Below are positions 23,828-31,973 of a DNA stretch of 64,000 nt, in pieces; positions within the stretch are counted from its first letter, which is position 1; each line of letters starts with the position of its first letter. Origin of the DNA: Collinsella sp. TF05-9AC (GTDB taxonomy: Bacteria; Actinomycetota; Coriobacteriia; Coriobacteriales; Coriobacteriaceae); the NCBI RefSeq assembly GCF_003438495.1, contig NZ_QSSH01000011.1:1-64000 (forward strand), written 5' to 3'. The notes under the pieces are model-generated. The model did not search any database, was not told where the DNA came from, and was given only the letters and a program-made list of their open reading frames with translations. The translations under genes and the position numbers were made by a program.

Positions 23828-26293
23828 ATGACCGAACACCACGCCATCAGCCGTCGAGCATTCACGTTGGGCCTAGGACTCGCAGCATTGTCGCCATTTG
23901 TAAGCCTGCCCGAAACCGCGGGATTGGGCCTTCCCATGCGCGCGGCATTTGCAGAAGACACGCCCACACCGGCGAAGAGCCTCCATAGTTTCGTCATTCG
24001 CCTTCGCCCCGCGGGCTATTTTCGCACCGCAAGCGTCAACGAAGGCGGCAACGTCATCGGCAACGTCTGCCACCTGTTTAATGACGGCACGTCCAGCAAA
24101 CTCATCCTTGAGCGCGTAGAGACCGATGCAGATAATTCAAATTGGTATGCCATCCGCACCTTACTCAATTTCGAAGAGCATAAAAAGACGGGCTACAGCA
24201 TTTGGTCGGTCGACGGCGACTCGGACAAAGATGGAAAGGTCATCCACGTATGGAGTGGCGAGTATGACAACAAGCCCAGCCGCGCTTTTGCGTTTGAACG
24301 CCAGTCAAACGGAACCTATATCATCCGAGACCGCACAAACGAGAAAAAAGACATTAATTACCTGGCCATAGAAAAGGACGGCAAAGACCAGGACAACAAC
24401 AAGATCTGCCATAAGAGGAAGAGCATTCCGTGGGAGCTCGAACTTGTCGGTTACGACATGGGCAAGACCAATACCACGGTTAGCAGTATCGACTGGACCA
24501 CGTATAGCAGCTACGTCGACGGGCCCTGTTGGATGAAATACGTCGACAACAACAAGTTCCTCGACGAACTGAGCATCCCGGGCACGCACGATTCGGGCAC
24601 CTGCAGCGTGGACAACGACACCGAGCCCCAATCCTCCCAAGCAAAATGCCAGCAGGATTACATCCCCACGCAGCTGCTCGAAGGCGTTCGCTATTTTGAT
24701 ATTCGACTCGGAAAGGGTGAGAACCCCGGCATCGACCACGGAGCTTGTTACCTGCTCAAAAAAGACGGGAACTTTATGCATCTCTCCGATGTCATCGGGT
24801 ACTTCAATACGTTTTTGAGCGAAAACCCGACAGAAGCGCTCATCATGCTCGTGTCGCGGGGCAATGGCGAGGCTACCGACGAAAGCCTCACGACGGCTTT
24901 GGGCAAGGTTTTTGATGAGAACCCCGACCTGTTCTACACATCGAGCCGCATCCCCACGCTGGGCGAGGTGCGCGGAAAGATCGTCCTGCTGCGTCGGTTT
25001 GGGCTCGCCGGCAACAGCGTAAGCAGCCACACATGGGGCCTCGACCTCACCCAATGGGACGACAAAATCGCAGCACACACCGACAGCACCTCTATGTGTC
25101 TCGTTCGAGACGAGCGGGGCTTTGAAGCCGTGGGGAAAACGGGTGACGAAGAGCCCTATTGCACCAAGGTATACGCCCAGGACCATTACGAATGCACAGG
25201 AACCGACAAAATCGGCTGGGTCGATATGGCGCTGCAGGAGACAACCAAGCTCGCCCGCATCATGGTGGACGTCGAGGACAATGACGGGGCCAAGGTAAAG
25301 GTCCTGGAGCACAGCTGGTGTATCAACTACACCAGCTGCACGAACTACAAGCAAGGAAGCAATCCTTTTACCGCAGCACGAGTGGTCAACGAGCATCTAT
25401 ACAAGAGCCAGTATATAAACAGCACCGGAAATGAGAGCACAAAGGAGGACTGCCTCAAGCACATTGGCATCATTGCGTCCGACTTTGTTGATGCGGCACT
25501 GGCCCGAAGCATCTACCAGCGCAATTACGATGCGAAGCACAAGCAGACCGTTTCGTACTACCTCCCGACCCGTATACGCATGACATACGGCGACTCGTTG
25601 AGCGATGCCTCACTCCAGGATGGAAAGACCGTTGGCGAGGGTCGTTTCCGCCTTGTCGACAGCAGCAACGTACTCAGCGTGACGGCTTCGGGCAACACGT
25701 TTGCCATCGAATACGTGGATGTCGACGCTTTGGGCAACGAGACCGTTACGGAACTGCAGGGTTCCGTGCCCATCGATATCGACCCGCGCGCACTGACGCC
25801 CCACTTTGAAGGGCTCGAGGGCCTTAAGGCCGGCGAGGACGTGCGCGCAAAGATCGCGGCACCGCTCGAGGGCAAGCTCGAAGGCGATGCCTGCACCGCC
25901 CAGCTCGAGTTTATGCACGATGCAAACGGCGCTCCGGGCACGGAAATGGCCGAGGGCGAGGCATTTACCGCGGGAACGTACTGGGTGCGTGCGAATGGGC
26001 TTTTGGGCGACGCGGCGCAGAACTACACGCTTGCCAGCGACGGAGCCGCAAGCTTTACCGTAGCGGCCTCGGACGGTGCAGGCGGCGCCGGCACCGGCAC
26101 TGGCGCCAACGCGGGCAGCGCTGATAAGAACGGTAAGGGCAACAAGGGCAAGGGCTCGGGCGGAAAGCTCGCCGACACGGGCGACGGCTCTGGCATCGCC
26201 GCCGGGCTCGCCGCTGCCGCCGTGGCAACAACGGTTGCCGGCGCAGCAATGCTTGCCAATGACCGCGAAGACAACGAAGGTGCTAGCGAATAG
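23828..26293 (+). CDS. Tat-exported, wall-anchored PI-PLC-like protein
   Basis: An 821-residue surface protein. It opens with a twin-arginine signal (SRRAFTLG, cleavage probably after AFA near residue 42). Residues about 50-200 form a beta-trefoil or lectin-like domain (KLILERVE, YSIWSVDGDSD, VIHVWS). Residues about 235-560 match a phosphatidylinositol phospholipase C X domain: SIPGTHDSGT supplies the first catalytic His, YFDIRLG follows, and IDHGACY the second His. Residues about 570-750 look like Ig or MBG-type repeats. A Gly/Lys linker leads to LADTG (781-785), an LAXTG sortase-E-type signal, and a hydrophobic helix. The tail after the helix (ANDREDNEGASE) is unusually acidic. The enzyme may cleave PI, glycosylated PI or host GPI; the substrate is not shown. 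GGAGGAG precedes ATG. Confidence 0.87.
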   Translation: MTEHHAISRRAFTLGLGLAALSPFVSLPETAGLGLPMRAAFAEDTPTPAKSLHSFVIRLRPAGYFRTASVNEGGNVIGNVCHLFNDGTSSKLILERVETDADNSNWYAIRTLLNFEEHKKTGYSIWSVDGDSDKDGKVIHVWSGEYDNKPSRAFAFERQSNGTYIIRDRTNEKKDINYLAIEKDGKDQDNNKICHKRKSIPWELELVGYDMGKTNTTVSSIDWTTYSSYVDGPCWMKYVDNNKFLDELSIPGTHDSGTCSVDNDTEPQSSQAKCQQDYIPTQLLEGVRYFDIRLGKGENPGIDHGACYLLKKDGNFMHLSDVIGYFNTFLSENPTEALIMLVSRGNGEATDESLTTALGKVFDENPDLFYTSSRIPTLGEVRGKIVLLRRFGLAGNSVSSHTWGLDLTQWDDKIAAHTDSTSMCLVRDERGFEAVGKTGDEEPYCTKVYAQDHYECTGTDKIGWVDMALQETTKLARIMVDVEDNDGAKVKVLEHSWCINYTSCTNYKQGSNPFTAARVVNEHLYKSQYINSTGNESTKEDCLKHIGIIASDFVDAALARSIYQRNYDAKHKQTVSYYLPTRIRMTYGDSLSDASLQDGKTVGEGRFRLVDSSNVLSVTASGNTFAIEYVDVDALGNETVTELQGSVPIDIDPRALTPHFEGLEGLKAGEDVRAKIAAPLEGKLEGDACTAQLEFMHDANGAPGTEMAEGEAFTAGTYWVRANGLLGDAAQNYTLASDGAASFTVAASDGAGGAGTGTGANAGSADKNGKGNKGKGSGGKLADTGDGSGIAAGLAAAAVATTVAGAAMLANDREDNEGASE

Positions 26294-26322
26294 GCAAGCC
26301 AGTCTTTTGGGCGCATCAACTC

Positions 26323-26360
26323 AATCGGGGCGCAGAATACCGTTCTGCGCCCCGATTTTC
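26323..26360. terminator. Bidirectional terminator
   Basis: Fifteen-base perfect stem (AATCGGGGCGCAGAA / TTCTGCGCCCCGATT) with a five-base loop, flanked by T or A on both sides. It separates the convergent PI-PLC and PH-like genes. Confidence 0.88.
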
Positions 26361-26385
26361 ACCTTGGCCCGTACGCCGTTATCGG

Positions 26386-26655
26386 CTACATCACCATGTT
26401 CAGCGCGTTAACAAACTCCTGGGCCTTCGCACGACTGCTCGGGCTAAAGACGCAAGCGGTTAACAGTCGATTGCGCAGAAAAACGTCGCGGCCCTTAATC
26501 CTGTTGACCCCCGTGATGTCCTTAAGGTAGACAATCTCGGTGTGCTTGCCTCCAAAAGTGCCCTTCTTGAGTACCTCAATGCGGTTAGGGTAGATCATGA
26601 CGTCTTTAAACCTACCCGAACCTTTGTCCTGGAACAGCAAAGTGTTGTTGTCCAT
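26386..26655 (-). CDS. Small PH-like domain protein
   Basis: An 89-residue protein with beta-strands such as NTLLFQDKG, DVMIYPNRIEVLKK and HTEIVYLKDITGV and a closing helix SRAKAQEFVNALNMV, typical of bacterial PH-like (bPH/DUF304-like) folds. The start at 26655 has GGAGGTG upstream; a longer frame to 26745 lacks a ribosome site. It is convergent with the PI-PLC gene and divergent from the DUF1016 gene. Function unknown; such domains often bind lipids or partner proteins. Confidence 0.62.
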   Translation of the reverse strand: MDNNTLLFQDKGSGRFKDVMIYPNRIEVLKKGTFGGKHTEIVYLKDITGVNRIKGRDVFLRNRLLTACVFSPSSRAKAQEFVNALNMVM

Positions 26656-26823
26656 GCGCGTCACCTCCATAGGGCTCGTTAAAACTGTCTCTATGGCCAC
26701 ATTTAAGTCACCGCAAGGCTCCCATGCGAAGGTGCTAGACAGCACAGCAATTCGTGTCCGCGCGAGGCTTTAAACTAAATGCAATAAAGATGCATTCCAC
26801 AAGAGGAAAGTGGGGCGACAGTG

Positions 26824-27873
26824 ATGGGCGAACTGGCAAACCGTGGAGAATCGGCAATCGTGCCAGAAGTTTTTTACAAGCAGGTTTCCTCGATTCTCAA
26901 CGCCGCTCGCGACAAGGCCTATACCGCCGTTAACTTTGCGATGGTTGAGGCGTATTGGGAGATCGGCAAGAGCATTGTTGATGAGCAGGGCGGAGAGGAG
27001 CGCGCAGCATATGGAGAGGCATTGATTGCGGGCCTCTCCAGAAGGCTTACCGCGGATTTCGGAAGAGGCTTTGGCATCGCAAACCTTCGCAATATGCGTC
27101 AGTTCTTTCTTGCGTTTCCAATTCGCGACGCACTGCGTAGCGAATTGAGCTGGACTCATTACCGCAGGTTGATGCGCATTCCCGAACCCGAAGCTCGCAC
27201 CTGGTACATGAACGAATGCGCCGACTCTCGCTGGAGCACGCGCCAACTCGAACGCCAAATCAATACCATGTTCCGCGAGCGCCTGCTTGCCAGCAAGGAC
27301 AAGGAGGCCGTCACCCAGGAAATCGAAAAGAGCGCCCCGGCTCGTCGCCCCGAGGATATCATCCGCGACCCATATGTACTGGAGTTTTTAGGTTTCTCGG
27401 ACGATACTGCGTTTCGCGAGAGCGATCTAGAGCAGGCGCTCATCACGCATCTTCAGAAGTTCCTGCTGGAGCTTGGCCGTGGTTTCGCCTTCGAGGCGCG
27501 CCAAAAGCGCATCACCTTTGATGGACGCCATTTCTATATTGACCTTGTGTTTTACAACTATCTGATGCGCTGCTTCGTGCTCATCGACCTTAAGACCGAT
27601 GACCTTACGCATCAGGACCTGGGCCAGATGCAAATGTATGTGAACTACTACACGCGCGAGCTCATGAACGAAGGCGACAATCCGCCCATAGGCATCGTGC
27701 TCTGCGCGGACAAAAGCGACTCGATTGTCGAGTACACGCTGCCCGAAGACAACGACCAAGTGTTTGCCGCCAAATACCTGCCGTATCTTCCAAGCAAGGA
27801 AGAGCTGGCGCGCGAGCTGAGTGCCGAGTACCGCGCCATCAACGAAGCGACTAATGGCGAAGCGCAAGGGTAG
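26824..27873 (+). CDS. DUF1016 PD-(D/E)XK nuclease-family protein (YhcG-like)
   Basis: A 349-residue YhcG/DUF1016 protein. The N-terminal helical domain (about 20-170) has ARDKAYTAVNFAMVEAYWEIGK, GFGIANLRNMRQFF and SWTHYRRLMRI. The C-terminal domain (about 180-340) carries the nuclease pattern: FYIDLVFYNYLMRCFVLIDLKT, in which D and the E/D-x-K element occur as expected, then MYVNYYTREL and IGIVLCADK. The family is scattered in accessory DNA and near restriction or toxin genes. The start could be GTG 26821 or ATG 26824. It is 64 bases upstream of an ADP-ribosylglycohydrolase in the same direction, so the two may act together; that is inference. Confidence 0.85.
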   Translation: MGELANRGESAIVPEVFYKQVSSILNAARDKAYTAVNFAMVEAYWEIGKSIVDEQGGEERAAYGEALIAGLSRRLTADFGRGFGIANLRNMRQFFLAFPIRDALRSELSWTHYRRLMRIPEPEARTWYMNECADSRWSTRQLERQINTMFRERLLASKDKEAVTQEIEKSAPARRPEDIIRDPYVLEFLGFSDDTAFRESDLEQALITHLQKFLLELGRGFAFEARQKRITFDGRHFYIDLVFYNYLMRCFVLIDLKTDDLTHQDLGQMQMYVNYYTRELMNEGDNPPIGIVLCADKSDSIVEYTLPEDNDQVFAAKYLPYLPSKEELARELSAEYRAINEATNGEAQG

Positions 27874-27936
27874 CAGCACGTTGCGACCGATACCCCCGAT
27901 GGCGCTCCACATCACCCGGGATAAAAGGAGTTTTCC

Positions 27937-28725
27937 ATGACAGACAGACCGAAACCAGCGCTACGCGACTGCATCTACGGGCTTGCCGTCGGCGACGCTC
28001 TGGGCGTTCCTTACGAGTTCAGGCCCCGCGGCACGTTCGAATGTACCGACATGATCGACTACGGCACGCATGGGCAGCCCGCCGGCACCTGGAGCGATGA
28101 TACATCTATGACGCTTGCTACCTGTGACTCGATTAGGGAACTCGGGCATATTGACACCGCAGACATGCGTGACAAGTTCGTAGGCTGGATTGCCCGTGGC
28201 GAGTATACGATCGACGGCGTTTTCGATTACGGCGGCACGACCGACCGCGCCCTGCACACCGGCAAAGGAGGCTCCGGCGAGCGCGACAACGGCAACGGTT
28301 CGCTCATGCGCATCGCGCCCCTGGCGTTCACCGATGCAACAGACGATAAGGTCAGCAAGGTCTCCGCGATTACGCACGCCCACAGAACGTCGACCGACGC
28401 GTGCATCATATTTGTCGAACTGATGAGGGATGTGATGAACGGCGCGCTCCCCTCGTGGGCGTTGCAGCTGAAAAGCGCACCCGAGTACGAAATCAGGTCT
28501 GGCGGCTTCGTGCGCGACACGCTTAAGGCAGCCACCTGGTGCTTCGTCAACACTAACAGCTACGAAGATTGCGTGCTTACCGCCGTCAACCTGGGCGACG
28601 ACACCGACACCACCGCAGCCGTCGCCGGCGCCCTCGCCGGCACGGCATACGGCATGGACGCCATCCCACGGGAATGGATCGACACCCTGCGCGGTAAAGA
28701 GCTGATAGAGCAGTGTTTGTTTTAG
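27937..28725 (+). CDS. ADP-ribosylglycohydrolase family protein
   Basis: A 262-residue DraG/ARH-family hydrolase that removes ADP-ribose from modified proteins or nucleic acids. Metal-binding elements are present: GLAVGDALGVPYE at the start, GTWSDDTSMTLAT near residue 50, NGNGSLMRIAP near 120, and GDDTDTTAAVAGALAG near 220, whose aspartates bind the two Mg2+ ions. AAGGAG lies six bases before ATG. It follows the DUF1016 nuclease by 64 bases. The real substrate cannot be told; with a nuclease beside it, reversal of toxin- or defence-linked ADP-ribosylation is possible. Confidence 0.9.
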   Translation: MTDRPKPALRDCIYGLAVGDALGVPYEFRPRGTFECTDMIDYGTHGQPAGTWSDDTSMTLATCDSIRELGHIDTADMRDKFVGWIARGEYTIDGVFDYGGTTDRALHTGKGGSGERDNGNGSLMRIAPLAFTDATDDKVSKVSAITHAHRTSTDACIIFVELMRDVMNGALPSWALQLKSAPEYEIRSGGFVRDTLKAATWCFVNTNSYEDCVLTAVNLGDDTDTTAAVAGALAGTAYGMDAIPREWIDTLRGKELIEQCLF

Positions 28726-28882
28726 GACACGCCTTCAACGAAGACAGTGTCAGTCAGCGCAAATGATTAAGGGACCGCGTAAACGATGATTACAGAGTGC
28801 GCCGTCATGGGTCCGTTCGTCACAGAGCAAAGTACCGTGGGGCCGTACACTGTGTTGGTATTCGCATCCCCGCTGCCGCAGA

Positions 28883-28908
28883 AAAGGGCCGGTTGCAGCC
28901 GGCCCTTT
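28883..28908. terminator. Hairpin after the ADP-ribosylglycohydrolase
   Basis: Ten-base perfect stem AAAGGGCCGG / CCGGCCCTTT with a six-base loop. No long T-run follows. Confidence 0.6.
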
Positions 28909-29028
28909 AGACGATAATACCTGCGTTGCCCGCGCTTCCGAAGTGTGACTAGCTGAGGAGCGGGTTCCGCGGCACACCTTGATTTTACCCGGTGGGGCGG
29001 CTCTTTTGCAGCCGTCCCACCGTTTATT
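28909..29028 (+). ncRNA. Candidate small RNA between two terminators
   Basis: The 358-base gap 28726-29083 has no convincing gene. Its second part begins with a -10-like GATAAT (28913-28918), contains CCCGC / GCGGG and GTGTG / CACAC pairings, and ends in a terminator at 28990, so a transcript of about 100 bases is possible. No -35 is clear, and I recognise no known RNA. Confidence 0.25.
28990..29028 (+). terminator. Terminator before the zinc-ribbon gene end
   Basis: Stem CGGTGGGGCGGC / GCCGTCCCACCG (28990-29001, 29011-29022; one G-U pair) then TTTATTTA. It can also serve the zinc-ribbon gene that ends at 29084 on the other strand. Confidence 0.8.
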
Positions 29029-29083
29029 TAGATCTACTACGACGGACAGCTCGCACTACTGCGCACTGTCCCGTACCGCCCCC

Positions 29084-30421
29084 CTACTTCCCAAATATCG
29101 CGCCAAACAAACCCTTGCGTTTGGGCTTTTCCTCTCGGTAGGAACCCTCCGCCGCCGCTGCCACCTGCCGCGGTTGCTCGCCGCCTCCGCGGCGTACGAT
29201 CTGGTATAGGGAGGGCGATTTAACGTATTTGACCTCGATGGGCATGGCGTGCACGGTGCTTTCGCTCGACAGCATCACGTTGGGATTGAGCGGTGCCACC
29301 ACATGCGTCTCGCGCTTGTCGCTAAACACCACCGCGGCCGCGCGACCCGTCTGGCCGTTCACGGCGATGCGCACCTGCTCGCCGTCGCGGCTATCCGACG
29401 CCGGGCGATCGACAAAGTAGACCGGCACCATCACCAGGCCGTCCTTGTGCTTGCGAGCCTTGCGCGCCCACGTGCGGATGCTCTTTTTATTGAGCCCCAA
29501 CACCGCCTCGGCATCGTTGCCGGCAATATCGAGCGCCAGCTTATCAATAACCACCTGGTCCTTGGTGGACGCATCGACGGAAACGACGCGGAAGTCACCT
29601 TCCTGCATGGCGGGATCGAACGGCCCCACCTTGCCAAAGTCCCACGGCTCCAAAATGCCCATAAGACGAACATCCAGGTAGTTGGCCCTGGGATATGCCC
29701 AGTCGAGCACCTCGTAGTACACCAGGGTCTCCTTGCTCAGGCCCTTGCCCGGGAAGGACGCCATCATGCGCAAATCCGCGAGCGCCATGGGGAAATAGAA
29801 GAGCATCATGTCATTTTGGATCGCATCTTCCACGTCATGCCCGGCTAAGGCCTCCGGGTACTGGCGCACCAACTGCAGCGCGTTGGCACGTGCCTGCTGC
29901 GGCGATATCTCACAGGGGACGCCCTGTTTGGGAACGTATTCGGCACCCACGCCCATGGTCAGGCGTTTACTAAACGTGCCGGGCTTGAGAAGGTCAGCCA
30001 CGCCAATCATGTTGCCGCACGACGGGCACTCAAACACGCGCTGGGTCGATGACCCCTCAAAGGACGCGCCGCAGAAGGGGCAGGGAATGCTCACGCGCGT
30101 CGCCTCTTGGAACTCCTGCGCCGTGCCGCGGTCCTCCCACAGCAGATGCTCCAGAACCGACTGGTTGCGCCAGTGCGCATTGAAGAAATACCAGTCCGGG
30201 TCCTCTGGGCGCTCGAGTTGCGACACATGCGTGAGCTTGAGCAGCCCGTCAACCACCGTCAGCGGCGTATGACGGATACCCAGGGCGCTCTTGGGCTCCC
30301 CGGCGTCCGCTTGCCACGGAATAACCGTTTCGCAATAGGCGCACTCAAAGCTGCGCTTTGCCTGGTGCGAATACATGGGGCCGCCGCAGTTTTGGCATTT
30401 AATGGCAAACATCTCGTCCAT
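29084..30421 (-). CDS. Double zinc-ribbon protein of unknown function
   Basis: A 445-residue soluble protein. The N-terminus has a zinc ribbon CQNCGGPM...CAYC (about residues 9-31) and a second occurs near residues 112-135 (CPFCGASF...CPSCGN). The middle has a helix-beta region with LMLFYFPMALADLRM-like hydrophobic content but no clear membrane helix, and the C-terminus is basic (KPKRKGLFGAIFGK). Such proteins resemble the 'TFIIB-type zinc ribbon' family near membrane-associated or phage-shock-like genes. GGAGGACG precedes ATG. The neighbouring divergent gene is a metal exporter, with an inverted repeat between them. I do not recognise a specific function. Confidence 0.65.
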   Translation of the reverse strand: MDEMFAIKCQNCGGPMYSHQAKRSFECAYCETVIPWQADAGEPKSALGIRHTPLTVVDGLLKLTHVSQLERPEDPDWYFFNAHWRNQSVLEHLLWEDRGTAQEFQEATRVSIPCPFCGASFEGSSTQRVFECPSCGNMIGVADLLKPGTFSKRLTMGVGAEYVPKQGVPCEISPQQARANALQLVRQYPEALAGHDVEDAIQNDMMLFYFPMALADLRMMASFPGKGLSKETLVYYEVLDWAYPRANYLDVRLMGILEPWDFGKVGPFDPAMQEGDFRVVSVDASTKDQVVIDKLALDIAGNDAEAVLGLNKKSIRTWARKARKHKDGLVMVPVYFVDRPASDSRDGEQVRIAVNGQTGRAAAVVFSDKRETHVVAPLNPNVMLSSESTVHAMPIEVKYVKSPSLYQIVRRGGGEQPRQVAAAAEGSYREEKPKRKGLFGAIFGK

Positions 30422-30448
30422 GGAAACGTCCTCCTTTGCACAGGGCTG

Positions 30449-30467
30449 TCGACATTAAGTATGTCGA
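30449..30467. promoter_or_regulatory. Palindrome in the divergent promoter region
   Basis: TCGACAT / ATGTCGA, perfect 7-base arms, five bases apart, about 30 bases ahead of the zinc-ribbon start and 215 ahead of the CDF gene. It may be an operator. Confidence 0.3.
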
Positions 30468-30681
30468 GCAAATCGGCGCGTGCCCATACCCATGTGGCCC
30501 AAAATGAAGCACTCGGTCGGACGGGAAGGTGCAGTGAACTCGAAGGCGCGCGGGCAGTCGTCCCCCTCTGCCTCGCGCCCGTTAGCGCCGGCAGACCATT
30601 GCTGCATTTTCTGAGCATCGGTACACGTTGCGTCTGCGCGAGCTACACTATCCCCTTAATAAGAATGCGAGGAGATACGCC

Positions 30682-31863
30682 ATGCTATTTGTAAATCGGC
30701 TGGTACATACGCTTGTTCCCGGCAGCGAAAGCAAGCCGGTCGATACCTCCTGCCGCACCAACGCGGGCTTTGCCGCAAGCCTCATCTGCATCGGGCTCAA
30801 CATCACGCTGTGCCTGGCCAAGGGCATAGCTGGTCTGCTCGCGGGCTCCGTCTCGCTTATCGCCGACGCCTTCAACAACCTTTCCGACGCCTCGAGCAAC
30901 ATCGTGAGCCTGCTCGGATTCCGCCTTGCCAGCCGCCCGGCCGACGAGGGGCACCCCTATGGTCACGGCCGCTACGAGTACCTCGCCGGCTTGTTTGTCG
31001 CCGTCCTCGTTTGCGCCGTCGGCATCAACCTAATCCTGGAGTCGGTCACCAAGATCATCAAGCCCTCCCCCACCGCGTATTCGGCGCTCTCCATGGCAGC
31101 CCTTGTCCTGTCCATGCTCGTCAAGTTTTGGATGGCGGCATTCAACCGCACGCTGGGCAACCGTATCGATTCCGAGACGCTCATCGCCACGGCGCAGGAT
31201 TCCAAAAACGACGTCATTGCCTCGGCCTCGGTCCTGGCCGCAGCGCTTATTTCGCAAACGACAGGCTTTGACCTCGACGGCTGGGCGGGCCTGGGCGTAG
31301 GCATCTTCATCTGCATCAGCGGCATGGGCCTGGTGCGCGACGCCATCAGCCCGCTGTTGGGGCAAGCGCCCGACCCCAAGCTCGTCCAGGCAATCCGCGA
31401 CAAGATCATGTCATATCCGCAGGTCCTAGGCACGCACGACCTCATGGTGCACGACTACGGTCCCGGCCGCCAGTTTGCCAGCGCACACGTGGAAATGCCC
31501 GGCGAGGGCGATGCGTTTGAACATCACGAGATCCTGGACACTATCGAGCACGATATCAAACGGCAGATGGGCATCGGTATCACGCTACACTGCGACCCTA
31601 TCGCCACCACCGGCGACGACCTGCGTGGCTGGGTCAAGCGCGGCATAGCGCAAATCGACCCCACGCTTTCCATCCATGACCTGCACGAACACGACGGGTT
31701 CGTTTCGTTTGACCTGGTGCGTCCCGACGGCTTTGACATATCCGACGAGGAGCTGCTGGAGCTCGTAACGCGCATCGTGCACGAGCGCAGGCCCGACGCC
31801 TCGTGCGTCGTCACATTTGACTCGGGCTTCAGCTCGCCCGACCGTCCGGCCGAGCAGCTGTAA
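30682..31863 (+). CDS. Cation diffusion facilitator (CDF) metal exporter
   Basis: A 393-residue member of the CDF family, which exports divalent metals (Zn, Mn, Fe, Co or Cd) by proton antiport in the cytoplasmic membrane. Six helices lie within about 25-225. Metal-site motifs: SLIADAFNNLSDASSN (HxxxD-type position replaced by DAFNNLSD as in MntE/Mn-type members), GHPYGHGRYEYLAG, and ATAQDSKNDVIAS in helix 5. A cytoplasmic C-terminal domain (about 235-390) is longer than usual, with a second ferredoxin-like unit (SIHDLHEHDGFVSFDLV). The DxxxD pattern instead of HxxxD suggests Mn or Fe rather than Zn. The start at 30682 has GAGGAG upstream. Confidence 0.9.
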   Translation: MLFVNRLVHTLVPGSESKPVDTSCRTNAGFAASLICIGLNITLCLAKGIAGLLAGSVSLIADAFNNLSDASSNIVSLLGFRLASRPADEGHPYGHGRYEYLAGLFVAVLVCAVGINLILESVTKIIKPSPTAYSALSMAALVLSMLVKFWMAAFNRTLGNRIDSETLIATAQDSKNDVIASASVLAAALISQTTGFDLDGWAGLGVGIFICISGMGLVRDAISPLLGQAPDPKLVQAIRDKIMSYPQVLGTHDLMVHDYGPGRQFASAHVEMPGEGDAFEHHEILDTIEHDIKRQMGIGITLHCDPIATTGDDLRGWVKRGIAQIDPTLSIHDLHEHDGFVSFDLVRPDGFDISDEELLELVTRIVHERRPDASCVVTFDSGFSSPDRPAEQL

Positions 31864-31871
31864 TCGACAGC

Positions 31872-31945
31872 AAAACGGGACGCAGGACCGCCGACCAACG
31901 CGCCTACGCGCCCGGTCACGCGATCCTGCGCCCCGTTTTTGTTTG
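31872..31945 (+). terminator. Terminator after the CDF gene
   Basis: AAAACGGG / CCCGTTTT, then CGCAGGA / TCCTGCG inside it, closing a G+C-rich loop of about 36 bases; TTTTTGTTT follows. Confidence 0.8.
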
Positions 31946-31973
31946 CACTGCTAAGGCTCTAGCCGCTCGACCG

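Noticed and set aside
28787..28918. A 43-codon frame from ATG before the hairpin at 28883
   Set aside because: Its end runs through a terminator stem and the composition is not protein-like; only a weak AAGGGA precedes it.
28919..28989. tRNA-like GGGTTCCG segment
   Set aside because: No acceptor or anticodon arms can be built around it. I saw no convincing tRNA elsewhere in the window either.
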